Both the position numbers and the translations under genes were made by a program. A DNA stretch of 64,000 nt, from the NCBI RefSeq assembly GCF_001006805.1, contig NZ_LN811365.1, positions 21,736 through 85,735 on the forward strand, given 5' to 3'. Under the pieces are notes generated by a model, which saw only the letters and a list, made by a program, of their open reading frames with translations, was not told where the DNA came from and searched no databases. Positions 16,776 to 25,309 of this stretch are shown here, piece after piece (within the stretch, counting starts at the first letter, position 1; each line of letters starts with the position of its first letter). Source of the DNA: Microvirga massiliensis. Its GTDB lineage: Bacteria; Pseudomonadota; Alphaproteobacteria; Rhizobiales; Beijerinckiaceae.

Positions 16776-17999
16776 TCAGAATGTGTGCCGGATACGATCG
16801 CGAGCAGCCAGCCAATCCGCTACGGCGCGGCGCTCCTCGAGCGTCATCCCGGTCAGGTTCCCGGGTGGCATGGCGTGGGTCAGCACGCTCTGGATCCGGA
16901 TGGATTCGGCGCGACGGGCGATTTCCTCGGATGTATCTAGCCTGACGCCTTTCGGCGCAGTTGCGATACCCGGCCAGACGGGTTCTGCCGCATGGCACAT
17001 CGAGCATCGGGATTGGACAGCCAGAAGAGCCTCCTCGGTCGGCAGCATCGCCGCCGGAACGGGCGCAGTGTTCGAGGCGAGGGCGACTGTCGGCCGCCCG
17101 ATTATGGAAAGATAGATCGCAGCAACGATACAGGCCGCGGCTACGGCCCATGTCCACCAAGGGGAGCCCTTGTGGGCATGCCTGCTGTTGAAGAAATGGC
17201 GGATGACCGCACCCGCAACGACGATCAGCCCGACAATGGCGACCGAGTAGCGGGATGACCACGCAAGCGGGTAATGGTTCGACAGCATCAGGAAGACGAC
17301 GGGAAGCGTCAGATAGTTGTTGTGTGTCGACCGCTGCTTTGCTTCCTTTCCGAGCTTCGGATCGGGCTGCCGGCCCGCGATCAGATCCGCGACGACCTTC
17401 CGCTGGTTCGGAATGATGACGACGAACACGCTGGCAGACATCCAGGTGGCGATCATCGCTCCGGTGTGGAGAAAGGCCGCCCGCGGCGACAGGACCTGCA
17501 TGAAGCCCCATGCGGCCGCAAGGATCAGAATGAACACAGCCCCCGAAAGCGTGGCATCCCGATTGCCGAGCGGCGAGCGGCACAGGCCCTCATAGATCAG
17601 CCACGCGCCGGTGAGTCCGGAGATCCCGATGGCGGCCACTTGCCAGGGAAGCAGATCCATGGTCTCGTGGTCGATCGAGTACAGCTCCGCCTGCAGATAG
17701 TAGACCCAGACGAGCAGGAAAAATCCCGTCAACCAGGTGCTGTAGCTTTCCCACTTGAACCAGGTGAGCTCTCGCGGGAGTTCCGGCGGCGCAATGAGGT
17801 ATTTGCGCATGTTGTAGAAGCCGCCGCCGTGGACCTGCCAGGCCTCGCCGCCGACCCCCTCGGGCAGGCCCTCACGCCTCCGCAAGCTCAGGTCGAGATG
17901 GATAAAATAGAATGAGGAGCCGATCCAGGCGATTGCGGTAACGACATGGGTCCACCGCAGAATCTGGCCGATCCATTCCGAGATCTGGGGGTCGAGCAT
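16776..17999 (-). CDS. puuD: Membrane urate hydroxylase with cytochrome c domain
   Basis: A 407-residue protein. The N-terminal 300 residues form a membrane domain of about eight helices with conserved HVVTAIAWIGSSFYFI, the KWESYSTW helix and RSTHNNYLTLPVVFLML, matching PuuD-type urate oxidase. The C-terminal segment is a cytochrome c domain with CSMCH (Cys332-His336) and a distal Met in HAMPPGN. The enzyme oxidises urate to 5-hydroxyisourate and passes electrons to its haem rather than to O2. The ATG at 17999 (LDPQISEWIG) matches family starts; the longer frame adds unlike residues. Genes for the next steps lie at 19.4-21.3 kb. Confidence 0.93.
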   Translation of the reverse strand: MLDPQISEWIGQILRWTHVVTAIAWIGSSFYFIHLDLSLRRREGLPEGVGGEAWQVHGGGFYNMRKYLIAPPELPRELTWFKWESYSTWLTGFFLLVWVYYLQAELYSIDHETMDLLPWQVAAIGISGLTGAWLIYEGLCRSPLGNRDATLSGAVFILILAAAWGFMQVLSPRAAFLHTGAMIATWMSASVFVVIIPNQRKVVADLIAGRQPDPKLGKEAKQRSTHNNYLTLPVVFLMLSNHYPLAWSSRYSVAIVGLIVVAGAVIRHFFNSRHAHKGSPWWTWAVAAACIVAAIYLSIIGRPTVALASNTAPVPAAMLPTEEALLAVQSRCSMCHAAEPVWPGIATAPKGVRLDTSEEIARRAESIRIQSVLTHAMPPGNLTGMTLEERRAVADWLAARDRIRHTF

Positions 18000-18217
18000 G
18001 CTCTCAGTCTGGACGCCGTGAGGCTGGCGGGAAAGGGGGCGGAAGCTGTCTATCGCGGGCGGCCGGTACACGGTTTTTACATCCGGTTCAACAGAGCCGT
18101 CCCAGGCGTCGACAACTCGAGGCAGTCGATCTGTGCGAAGAAGATATCACCCTGGCCCAACCAAGCTCTATATCGGGCGTTGACGAGGGTGACCCGTCGA
18201 CAACCCTGGAGCCCGCG

Positions 18218-19327
18218 GTGCGCTACCGCTTCACGAACATCGCTCTCGTCATTGTTCTGATCCTCCTCACCGCCTTCGTGGCCGAGCCTTACGTGGCGCG
18301 CTGGCTCTATTCGCAGGAGCAGCCCCGAGCGATCACCGCGCGCGGTGACCTCGCACCCATCGAACAGACGACGATTGGAATATTCGAGCGAATCTCTCCC
18401 TCCGTCGTCCACGTCTTTGCACGTCCCGACCCGCGGCGTTTGCTCCAACCGTTTGGTGGTGAAGGGGGAGGGGGCGTGCAATCAGGTACGGGATTCCTCT
18501 GGGACGAAGCCGGGCATGTCGTCACGAACAATCACGTCATCGAGGGCGCGAGTCCCGTCACCGTGCGGTTTGCATCCGGAGAGGTCGTCCCTGCGGAGAT
18601 CGTCGGAACCGCGCCGAACTACGATCTCGCGGTCCTGCGTCTCGGGAGAATGCGGGAACCTCCACCGCCAGTTCCGATCGGCACCTCCGCGGATCTCAAG
18701 GTCGGACAGGAGACCTTTGCGATCGGGAATCCCTTCGGGCTCGACCAGACGCTGACCACCGGCATCATCAGCGCCCTGCAGCGCCGCCTGCCCACCAGCG
18801 AGGGGCGAGAGATCGCAGATGTGATCCAGACGGACGCGGCCATCAATCCAGGGAACTCCGGCGGGCCGCTCCTCGATTCGGCAGGCCGCCTGATCGGGGT
18901 CAACACGGCGATCTTCTCCCCCTCCGGAGCATTCGCCGGAATCGGGTTCGCGATCCCGGTCGATGTCGTCAACCGCGTCGTTCCCCAACTCATCCGGAAC
19001 GGACGCGTCCCGACACCCGGCATCGGGATCATCGCGGGCGAGGAGGCTGCGGCGGCGCAACTCGGCATTAAAGGCGTCATCGTGGTGCGAGTCGTACCGG
19101 GCTCGCCCGCCGAACGAGCCGGCCTGCGCGGGATCGACCCACGCACCGGCGCGCTCGGCGACATCATCGTCGGCGTGAACGGAAAGGAGGTGAGCCGCCT
19201 CTCCGATCTGACCGCCGCTCTCGAGAAGGCCGATATTGGGAAGCCTGTCGAACTCACTATCGAGCGCAACGGCCGGACCATGACCACCCAGGTCGACGTC
19301 GCCGATATCGGGGAGGCTCGTCGGTGA
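18218..19327 (+). CDS. HtrA/DegP-like membrane-anchored serine protease with one PDZ domain
   Basis: A 369-residue periplasmic protease with an N-terminal membrane anchor (ALVIVLILLTAFV) and a GTG start. The trypsin-like triad is His106 (TNNHVIEG), Asp136 (YDLAVLRL) and Ser214 (INPGNSGGPLL). A single PDZ domain follows (about 270-360, GVIVVRVVPGSPAERAG, then DIIVGVNGKEV). The layout of anchor, protease and one PDZ matches the DegS/HhoB-like group rather than DegP, which has two PDZ domains. It sits divergent from puuD, inside the urate region, with no obvious functional link. Confidence 0.92.
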   Translation: MRYRFTNIALVIVLILLTAFVAEPYVARWLYSQEQPRAITARGDLAPIEQTTIGIFERISPSVVHVFARPDPRRLLQPFGGEGGGGVQSGTGFLWDEAGHVVTNNHVIEGASPVTVRFASGEVVPAEIVGTAPNYDLAVLRLGRMREPPPPVPIGTSADLKVGQETFAIGNPFGLDQTLTTGIISALQRRLPTSEGREIADVIQTDAAINPGNSGGPLLDSAGRLIGVNTAIFSPSGAFAGIGFAIPVDVVNRVVPQLIRNGRVPTPGIGIIAGEEAAAAQLGIKGVIVVRVVPGSPAERAGLRGIDPRTGALGDIIVGVNGKEVSRLSDLTAALEKADIGKPVELTIERNGRTMTTQVDVADIGEARR

Positions 19328-19410
19328 AGAGGGGTAGGCTCGAGCTTCCGCGTCGGCCTTGACGGATGACGTAACGGCGAGTTCATTCCGGCTCCCTTTC
19401 GGAGACCTTG

Positions 19411-19764
19411 ATGGGGCGTCTCTCTACACATGTTCTCGACACGGCGTCGGGCAGACCCGCTGCGGGCGTGCGCATCGAGCTGTTCCGGCTCGAGGGCGCG
19501 CAGCGCGAGCCGCTCCTGACCGCCACGACCAATGCCGACGGGCGCACCGAGGCGCCGCTGCTGGCGGGTGAGGCGTTCCGGGCCGGCACCTACGAGCTCG
19601 TGTTCCACGTCGGGGATTACTTTCGCGCCCGTGCCACCGCGACGGCGGACCCGCCCTTCCTCGATCTGGTGCCGCTGCGCGTCGGCCTCGCGGAGCCCGA
19701 CGGCCACTACCATGTTCCGCTCCTGGTCTCGCCCTGGAGCTATTCCACCTACCGGGGCAGCTGA
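19411..19764 (+). CDS. uraH: 5-hydroxyisourate hydrolase
   Basis: A 117-residue transthyretin-related enzyme that opens 5-hydroxyisourate to OHCU. The diagnostic ends are present: LSTHVLDTASGRPA with the catalytic His at the N-terminus and the C-terminal SYSTYRGS signature. The ATG at 19411 has GGAGA seven bases upstream; the TTG just before it is less likely. It is followed after 53 bp by the fused allantoinase/OHCU decarboxylase gene, so products of the two genes catalyse successive steps after PuuD. Confidence 0.95.
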   Translation: MGRLSTHVLDTASGRPAAGVRIELFRLEGAQREPLLTATTNADGRTEAPLLAGEAFRAGTYELVFHVGDYFRARATATADPPFLDLVPLRVGLAEPDGHYHVPLLVSPWSYSTYRGS

Positions 19765-19817
19765 GATGCCGGCCCGCCTCCACCCTCACCAGCCCGCTCC
19801 AACCCTGATCCCCTGAC

Positions 19818-21257
19818 ATGCCGCATTCCTATCCGCGCGACCTCGTGGGCTATGGCCGCACGCCCCCGCATCCCCGCTGGCCCGGCGACGCCCGGCTCTG
19901 CGTCCAGTTCGTGCTCAACTACGAGGAGGGCGGGGAGAACAGCATCCTGCACGGCGACCGCGCCTCCGAGGCCTTCCTGTCCGAGATCGTCGGCGCCCAG
20001 CCCTGGCCGGGCCAGCGTCACATGAACATGGAGTCGCTCTACGAATACGGCTCCCGCGTCGGCTTCTGGCGGCTGTGGCGGCTGTTCACGGAGCGCTCGC
20101 TGCCCGTCACGGTCTTTGGCGTCGCGAGTGCGCTCCAGCGCAACCCGCACGCCGTGGCGGCCATGCAGGAAGCCGGCTGGGAGATCGCCAGCCACGGCCT
20201 GAAATGGATCGACTACAAGGACTTCTCGTCCGACGAGGAGCGCGCCCATCTCCACGAGGCGATCCGCCTCCACACCGAGGTCACGGGCGAGCGGCCGCGC
20301 GGCTTCTATCTCGGGCGCACCTCCGAGCACACGCTGCGGCTCGTCCAGGAGGAGGGCGGCTTTCTCTACTCAGCCGATTCCTATGCCGACGAGCTGCCCT
20401 ACTGGGTCGGTGGGCCCACTGGGCCGCAGCTGATCGTGCCCTACACGTTGGATGCCAACGACATGCGCTTTGCGACCCCGCAGGGCTTCAACTCAGGCGA
20501 CCAGTTCTTCGGCTATCTCAAGGACTCGTTCGATCTCCTCTATGCCGAGGGCGAGCGCGCCCCCAAGCTGCTGTCGGTGGGCCTGCATGGCCGGCTCGTC
20601 GGCCGGCCCGGGCGGGCGGCGGCGCTGGCGCGCTTTCTCGATTACGTGCTCGCGCACGAGCGGGTCTGGGTGGCGCGGCGGATCGACATCGCCCGGCACT
20701 GGCTCCGCGAACACCCGCCCGCGGGGCTCAAGCCCAGCACCATGAGCCGGGCGCTGTTCGGGGAGCTCTTCGGGGACGTGTTCGAGCACTCGCCCTGGCT
20801 CGCCGAGCGGGTGCATGCCGCGGGGCTGACGGCGGCGCAGGACTCGGCCGAGGGCCTGCACGCCGCGCTGGTCGCGGCGCTCGCGGGAGCGACCCGCGCG
20901 CAGAAGCTCGAACTCATCCGCGCGCATCCGGATCTCGCGGGGCGGCTGGAACTGCGGGAGCTGACGGCGGATTCGCGGGCCGAGCAGAGCGGGGCGGGCC
21001 TGGCCGATCTCGATGAGGCGGAACGCGACCGCTTTCTCGCGCTCAACGCGCGTTATCGCGAGCGGTTCGGGTTTCCGTTCATCCTGGCCGTGCGGGGGCG
21101 CGCCAAGGAGGAGATCCTGGCCGCCTTCGAGGCGCGCCTCGCGCACGAGCCCGAGCAGGAATTCGCCACCGCGCTCGCCGAAATCGCACACATCGCCCGC
21201 CTGCGCCTCAACGACAGACTGCCGTCCCTGCCTAGTACCGCTGCCGCGACCGAGTGA
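19818..21257 (+). CDS. puuE-uraD: Bifunctional allantoinase (PuuE) / OHCU decarboxylase (UraD) fusion
   Basis: A 479-residue two-domain protein. Residues 1-300 match the polysaccharide-deacetylase-like allantoinase PuuE (DLVGYGRTPPHPRWPG, EIASHGLKWIDY, GFYLGRTSEHT, LHGRLVGRPGR). Residues 305-470 match OHCU decarboxylase (FGDVFEHSPWLAERV, IRAHPDLAGR, SGAGL, FGFPFILAVRGR). UraD makes S-allantoin from OHCU and PuuE hydrolyses allantoin to allantoate, so one polypeptide does two successive steps. Codons look strongly GC-ended compared with neighbours. The rhodanese gene follows 7 bp later. Confidence 0.94.
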   Translation: MPHSYPRDLVGYGRTPPHPRWPGDARLCVQFVLNYEEGGENSILHGDRASEAFLSEIVGAQPWPGQRHMNMESLYEYGSRVGFWRLWRLFTERSLPVTVFGVASALQRNPHAVAAMQEAGWEIASHGLKWIDYKDFSSDEERAHLHEAIRLHTEVTGERPRGFYLGRTSEHTLRLVQEEGGFLYSADSYADELPYWVGGPTGPQLIVPYTLDANDMRFATPQGFNSGDQFFGYLKDSFDLLYAEGERAPKLLSVGLHGRLVGRPGRAAALARFLDYVLAHERVWVARRIDIARHWLREHPPAGLKPSTMSRALFGELFGDVFEHSPWLAERVHAAGLTAAQDSAEGLHAALVAALAGATRAQKLELIRAHPDLAGRLELRELTADSRAEQSGAGLADLDEAERDRFLALNARYRERFGFPFILAVRGRAKEEILAAFEARLAHEPEQEFATALAEIAHIARLRLNDRLPSLPSTAAATE

Positions 21258-21264
21258 GGAACTC

Positions 21265-21576
21265 ATGCCAGCACCAGTAGTCGATCTCGATCGAAACGAT
21301 GTGAAAGCTGCCCTCGCCTCCGGGAACGGTACGATCATCGATGTTCGCGAGCCCGCCGAATTCGCGGCCGGCCACATTCCGGGCTCCGTGAACATGCCCC
21401 TCTCGGAGTTCGATCCGCATGCCCTGCCGGAAGGCCGTGTCATTCTCTCTTGTGCTGCCGGTATCCGCTCGGAGCGTGCTGCACTTCTCGCTCAAGCCGC
21501 GGGCCGGGACGTCCGCGAACATTACAAGGGCGGCTTCAAGGATTGGATTGGGGCCGGAGAGGTCGTCGAATGGTGA
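21265..21576 (+). CDS. Single-domain rhodanese-like sulfurtransferase
   Basis: A 103-residue rhodanese domain. It has the DVREPAEFAAGHIPG motif near the middle and the active-site loop LSCAAGIRSERA with Cys63. The C-terminal YKGGFKDWIGAG is typical. The ATG at 21265 follows TGAGGA and lies 7 bp after the puuE-uraD stop, so co-transcription is likely. Such domains carry sulfur as a persulfide; the acceptor is unknown. A 6-bp palindromic stem (21666-21681) downstream may end transcription. Confidence 0.9.
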   Translation: MPAPVVDLDRNDVKAALASGNGTIIDVREPAEFAAGHIPGSVNMPLSEFDPHALPEGRVILSCAAGIRSERAALLAQAAGRDVREHYKGGFKDWIGAGEVVEW

Positions 21577-21839
21577 GGGCTCGCGAAGCCGTGCGCTGCG
21601 AGCTCTTGCTGGCACTGCATCCGGCGGAGTGAGCGGCTCGGGCGTTATTCCGCCTCTCGAACCGGCCATCCTGCAGGATGGGTCCTTTCCCAGCCGGCCC
21701 GGTGCGAAAGCTGGATCCGTTCACCGGAATGTGTCCGCACAAACCTTCGCCGTAGGTTTGAAATTCGGTTTGCCTGCGCGAGAAAGCTCTGCTGCCGGTC
21801 CAGTTTCGCAATCGTCAGTCCAGAGGGAGAGCAAGGTTC

Positions 21840-22271
21840 ATGATTCGTGCGGTGTTGGTAGTGGGCGCACTGGCTTTGGGCGTCACGTCGGTGGTTGCAG
21901 AGGGGAATGTGATCGAGCAGCGTCAGAGCCTCATGAAGGATCTCAGCGCCAAGGCACGGCCGGTGACCGCTGCCCTTCGAGGGCAGGCTCCCTTCGATCT
22001 CGGACAGGTACAGACGGCGCTTCGGACCTACTCGGAACACGCGAAAGTGCTTCCGACAATGTTTCCGGAGAACTCGAAGTCCGGCAAGACGGACGCGCTG
22101 CCCACAGTCTGGGAGAACAAGTCGGATTTCGAGGCACGCTTCGCGAAGCTCGCCGCCGATGCTCAGACGGCCCTCGCGACCGTGAAGGACGAGGAGAGTT
22201 TCAAGGCCGAGTTTCCGAAGGTCATGAAGAACTGCGGCGGCTGCCACGAAAAGTTCCGGAAACCGAGCTGA
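21840..22271 (+). CDS. Cytochrome c'
   Basis: A 143-residue periplasmic haem protein. A signal peptide (residues 1-20, ending SVVA) is followed by a helical domain with EQRQSLMKDL at the start and the haem motif CGGCH (Cys132-His136) close to the C-terminus, as in the cytochrome c' four-helix family. These proteins bind NO and other gases. The next gene, also a c-type cytochrome, starts 131 bp later. Confidence 0.92.
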   Translation: MIRAVLVVGALALGVTSVVAEGNVIEQRQSLMKDLSAKARPVTAALRGQAPFDLGQVQTALRTYSEHAKVLPTMFPENSKSGKTDALPTVWENKSDFEARFAKLAADAQTALATVKDEESFKAEFPKVMKNCGGCHEKFRKPS

Positions 22272-22402
22272 CAGCCTCGAAAAGGCGCACACGCCTGTCC
22301 ATTGCCGCCGGGCCGATCGTCACTCCCGTGCGTCGGGCCCGGCCGGCTCCCGAGAGGTAGATCAGTCGCCTGCCTGTAGCCTTCCGCCTCTTCCCGAGAG
22401 AT

Positions 22403-23353
22403 ATGAACCGTTTACGCTCAATTCTCCTGGCGCTTTTGGGACTGGTCATCGCTGGGGCAGCCGTCTTCTACCTGCTGACCGAACCGGCCCTTTATCGGCT
22501 CGTGCGCGGAGAGCAGAGTGTTGCAGGCGACCATGTCGCGAATCTCGAGAACGGACGCCTTCTCTTCAACGCGGGAGGATGTTCCTCCTGTCACGCGACG
22601 CCCGACCAGGATGATCGCACGAGGCTCGGTGGCGGATTGGCCTTGAAGTCGCCATTCGGCACTTTCCATGTGCCGAACATCTCGCCCCATCCTCGCGACG
22701 GCATCGGTGGATGGAGCGTCACGGATTTCGTAAGAGCGATGCGTGAGGGGACGGCGCCCGACGGGAAGCATCTATATCCGTCTTTTCCATACACGTCCTA
22801 TCAGCGCATGAGGACAACGGATATCGCGGATCTCTTTGCCTATCTGAAGAGCCTCACGCCGGTCGAAGGCCGTGTGCGGGATCACGAACTCTCCTTTCCA
22901 TACAACATCCGCCGCGGCCTCGGCCTCTGGAAACTGGCATTTCTCGATGGCAACGTTTTCAGGCCGGACCCGAACCGTGACGAACCGTGGAATCGCGGAG
23001 CCTATCTCGTAGAGGGGCCGGGACATTGTGCGGAGTGCCATAGTCCACGGAACGCTTTGGGGGCGATCATTTCCGAGCGGCGGTTTGCGGGAGCGCGGGA
23101 GCCGGACGGAAAGGACTGGGTGCCGAACATCACGCCTCATCCGACTGGGACGGGAGGTTGGACGCTCGAAGACTTCGAGGTTCTGCTGAAGACGGGCGAT
23201 ACCCCGAACTTCGTCGATGTCGGCGGCCTGATGCGCGCGGTCGTGCGGAACACCGCAGCCCTTCCGGAATCCGATCGCACGGCGATGGGCGAGTACCTTC
23301 TGACGCTGCCTCCGCGCGAGGGACGCCCGCCCGCAGCCACGAATTCGGAGTGA
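22403..23353 (+). CDS. Membrane-anchored di-haem cytochrome c
   Basis: A 316-residue protein with an uncleaved-looking N-terminal membrane segment (LLALLGLVIAGAAVFYLL) and two cytochrome c domains, motifs CSSCH (Cys60-His64) and CAECH (Cys209-His213). Each domain has the NISPHPRDGIGGW or NITPHPTGTGGW loop found in cytochrome subunits of membrane alcohol and aldehyde dehydrogenases. Those have three haems; this one has two. No dehydrogenase gene is adjacent, so the electron donor is unknown; PuuD is a speculative candidate. Confidence 0.9.
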   Translation: MNRLRSILLALLGLVIAGAAVFYLLTEPALYRLVRGEQSVAGDHVANLENGRLLFNAGGCSSCHATPDQDDRTRLGGGLALKSPFGTFHVPNISPHPRDGIGGWSVTDFVRAMREGTAPDGKHLYPSFPYTSYQRMRTTDIADLFAYLKSLTPVEGRVRDHELSFPYNIRRGLGLWKLAFLDGNVFRPDPNRDEPWNRGAYLVEGPGHCAECHSPRNALGAIISERRFAGAREPDGKDWVPNITPHPTGTGGWTLEDFEVLLKTGDTPNFVDVGGLMRAVVRNTAALPESDRTAMGEYLLTLPPREGRPPAATNSE

Positions 23354-23386
23354 TGCGCAGAACCCGAGCCGACCGGGAGAACCTGA

Positions 23387-24382
23387 TCAGGCCGGTATCG
23401 CCTCGAAGCCGTCCCGTACCTCACGCCCGATCGACGACGGGTCGGGCAGGTAGCGTGCGGAGTGATGAAAGACGGTGAAATGTTTCACATGCGCCGCGCG
23501 CGCAAGAGCGCCTGCGTCTCGCGCCGTCAGATGGCGCGTCGCCGTCGCCAGGGCTCTGTCTTTCTCCAGGAACATCGCCTCGATGAACAGCTGATCAGCC
23601 TTCTCGGCGAGCCGGACGATCTTCCGGTGATTCTCGGCGTGGGATGCCGCATCGGTGACATAGGCCACGATCTGGCCAGGGCCGATCCGGAACGCTCTCC
23701 TGCGGAGCTCGCCGAGAGGAACCGTGTGGTCTCTGCCGACATCGATCAGACTGTCGTCCGGTTCGCCCCGGCGCGCTGCACGCTTTGCCCCGCCGAGCCA
23801 CGGCCCCGTCGCGAGGCCCATTTCGTCGAGCGCACCACGCAGGACATTCACCTTCAGCTCCTCGCGCAAGGCGAATGCGAGTGACGGAATGCCGTGGTCC
23901 AGGGCAACGGCTTCGATCCGCATGTTCTCTTCCACCAGCACTGTTCCTGGCAGGTAGTCTGGCGGCACACCATTGCGCCGGACGAAGGCATCGCGCGCAT
24001 GGAATTCCGCGGCCCGGACGAGACGCTCGCTTTCGAACTCCATAACATGGAGGCGGAAGTCGATGGAATGCTCGTCGAGAAGGTTCCAGGTGAAACTGCG
24101 GATCCGATGCTCCACCTGATCGATAAATCCTGACGGTCCCACGAGCGTCAGAGGCTCGGTACGATGAAGGCAGACGCGCAGGAGACGATCGAAACCCGCA
24201 ATATGATCCATGTGGGTGTGGGATACGAACACATGGCTCACGCGCATCAATTCGCGCGAGGAGAGGGGAGTCAGGTCTCCCAGGTCGAAGAGGATCGCCC
24301 GGCGGCCAAAACGAAAATCGAGATAGAGTCCGGGGTCGTCGAACGGGCCGTTCACCAATCGGGGTCGCACGAGCCAGCTCAT
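23387..24382 (-). CDS. Metallo-beta-lactamase-fold hydrolase, RNase Z-like
   Basis: A 331-residue protein with the zinc motif SHTHMDH (His55, His57, Asp59, His60), a second metal Asp in YVTDAAS and a late His in FTVFHHSARY. The arrangement recalls ribonuclease Z, but it lacks the extended exosite typical of tRNase Z, so it may act on a small molecule or RNA end. The ATG at 24382 (SWLVRPRLV) was preferred because the longer frame runs into the repeat cluster upstream. It is convergent with the di-haem cytochrome gene. Confidence 0.88.
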   Translation of the reverse strand: MSWLVRPRLVNGPFDDPGLYLDFRFGRRAILFDLGDLTPLSSRELMRVSHVFVSHTHMDHIAGFDRLLRVCLHRTEPLTLVGPSGFIDQVEHRIRSFTWNLLDEHSIDFRLHVMEFESERLVRAAEFHARDAFVRRNGVPPDYLPGTVLVEENMRIEAVALDHGIPSLAFALREELKVNVLRGALDEMGLATGPWLGGAKRAARRGEPDDSLIDVGRDHTVPLGELRRRAFRIGPGQIVAYVTDAASHAENHRKIVRLAEKADQLFIEAMFLEKDRALATATRHLTARDAGALARAAHVKHFTVFHHSARYLPDPSSIGREVRDGFEAIPA

Positions 24383-24439
24383 GATGGCGTCTCGCCGCGC
24401 ATCGTCATGGCGAGCTGCAGACGCCAAGGCACAGTCCCT

Positions 24440-24545
24440 TCCGCCGCCTCTTCGTCCTTGCGAGCCGCAGGCGAAGCAATCTACCCGTCAACTGGCGCGC
24501 TGCTGGATTGCTTCGCTCCGCTCGTAATGACGGTGAGGGCGTGAG
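24440..24545. repeat. Dispersed repeat cluster 2
   Basis: Two short palindromic copies occur between the MBL-fold gene and the XRE regulator gene. The core GCGAGCCGCAGGCGAAGCAA followed by TCTACCCGTC is shared with clusters at 10.3 and 39.7 kb, and a second copy is inverted (GGATTGCTTCGCTCCGCTCG). No coding capacity is evident. Confidence 0.75.
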
Positions 24546-24610
24546 AGAAGGAAGAGCACTGCCGGAAACGGCATGAATTTCCTTCGCAGCGATGCAATCG
24601 GAAAGACTGC

Positions 24611-25228
24611 TCAATCCATTACTGCGGCTTTGAGGATGCACACCATCGTGGCCCTGCCGGGTGCCGAACCGATGCATCGCACCGTGTGGGGACGATCGCA
24701 GCGATAGCGAAGCGTCTCGCCGGCTTTGGCGTGCTGGACGACGCCGCCGACTTCGACCTCGAACTCACCTTCAGTCACCGAGAGGCACTCGACCGAGCCG
24801 CGCTGGTGACCGTCCGATTCGAGGACGCCGCCGGGCTCCGACTGCACGTCGTACCACTGGAGCCACTCGACCGTCTTGATCCAACCGATGATCGCCAGGC
24901 GCATCCGCCCGTCGTCCGAGACGAGAATCGGGGTATCGGCGCGGGAAGATTTCTGGATGAACGGCTCCTCCTCGCTCGTGGCGAGAACCCGCTCGATTGA
25001 GACGTCGAGGGCCTGCGACAGCCGCCAGATCGTCGCGAGAGTGGGGTTGGTCTCGTTCCGCTCGATTTGGCTGATGATCGATTTCGCAACGCCGGACTGC
25101 TCGGCCAGCTCGGAGAGCGACAGGTTGTAGGCCTTCCGGAGACGCTGGATCGTCTTTCCGAGCTGGCCGGAGACGATCTGTGCTCCCGCCTCGAGTTCCC
25201 GATGCCGCTCCTTGCCTTCGACGCCCAT
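24611..25228 (-). CDS. XRE-family regulator with C-terminal cupin domain
   Basis: A 205-residue transcription factor. An HTH (about 22-76: LGKTIQRLRKAYNLSLSELA, then VAKSIISQIERNETNPTLAT) precedes a cupin sensor domain (about 120-195) with GHQRGSVECLSVTEG and CDRPHTV. XRE-cupin proteins such as PuuR usually sense a small molecule bound in the cupin and repress nearby genes. It is the last gene of the leftward run after the TRAP binding protein, 81 bp downstream, so it may control that gene or belong to the same transcript. Confidence 0.92.
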   Translation of the reverse strand: MGVEGKERHRELEAGAQIVSGQLGKTIQRLRKAYNLSLSELAEQSGVAKSIISQIERNETNPTLATIWRLSQALDVSIERVLATSEEEPFIQKSSRADTPILVSDDGRMRLAIIGWIKTVEWLQWYDVQSEPGGVLESDGHQRGSVECLSVTEGEFEVEVGGVVQHAKAGETLRYRCDRPHTVRCIGSAPGRATMVCILKAAVMD

Positions 25229-25309
25229 GTTTCGCCTGCTTCCGCTGAAACGAACTTTCGTTTGTTCCGAGAAACGGTTTTCGGCGATCGGAGGGAAGGG
25301 GTCAAGCGA

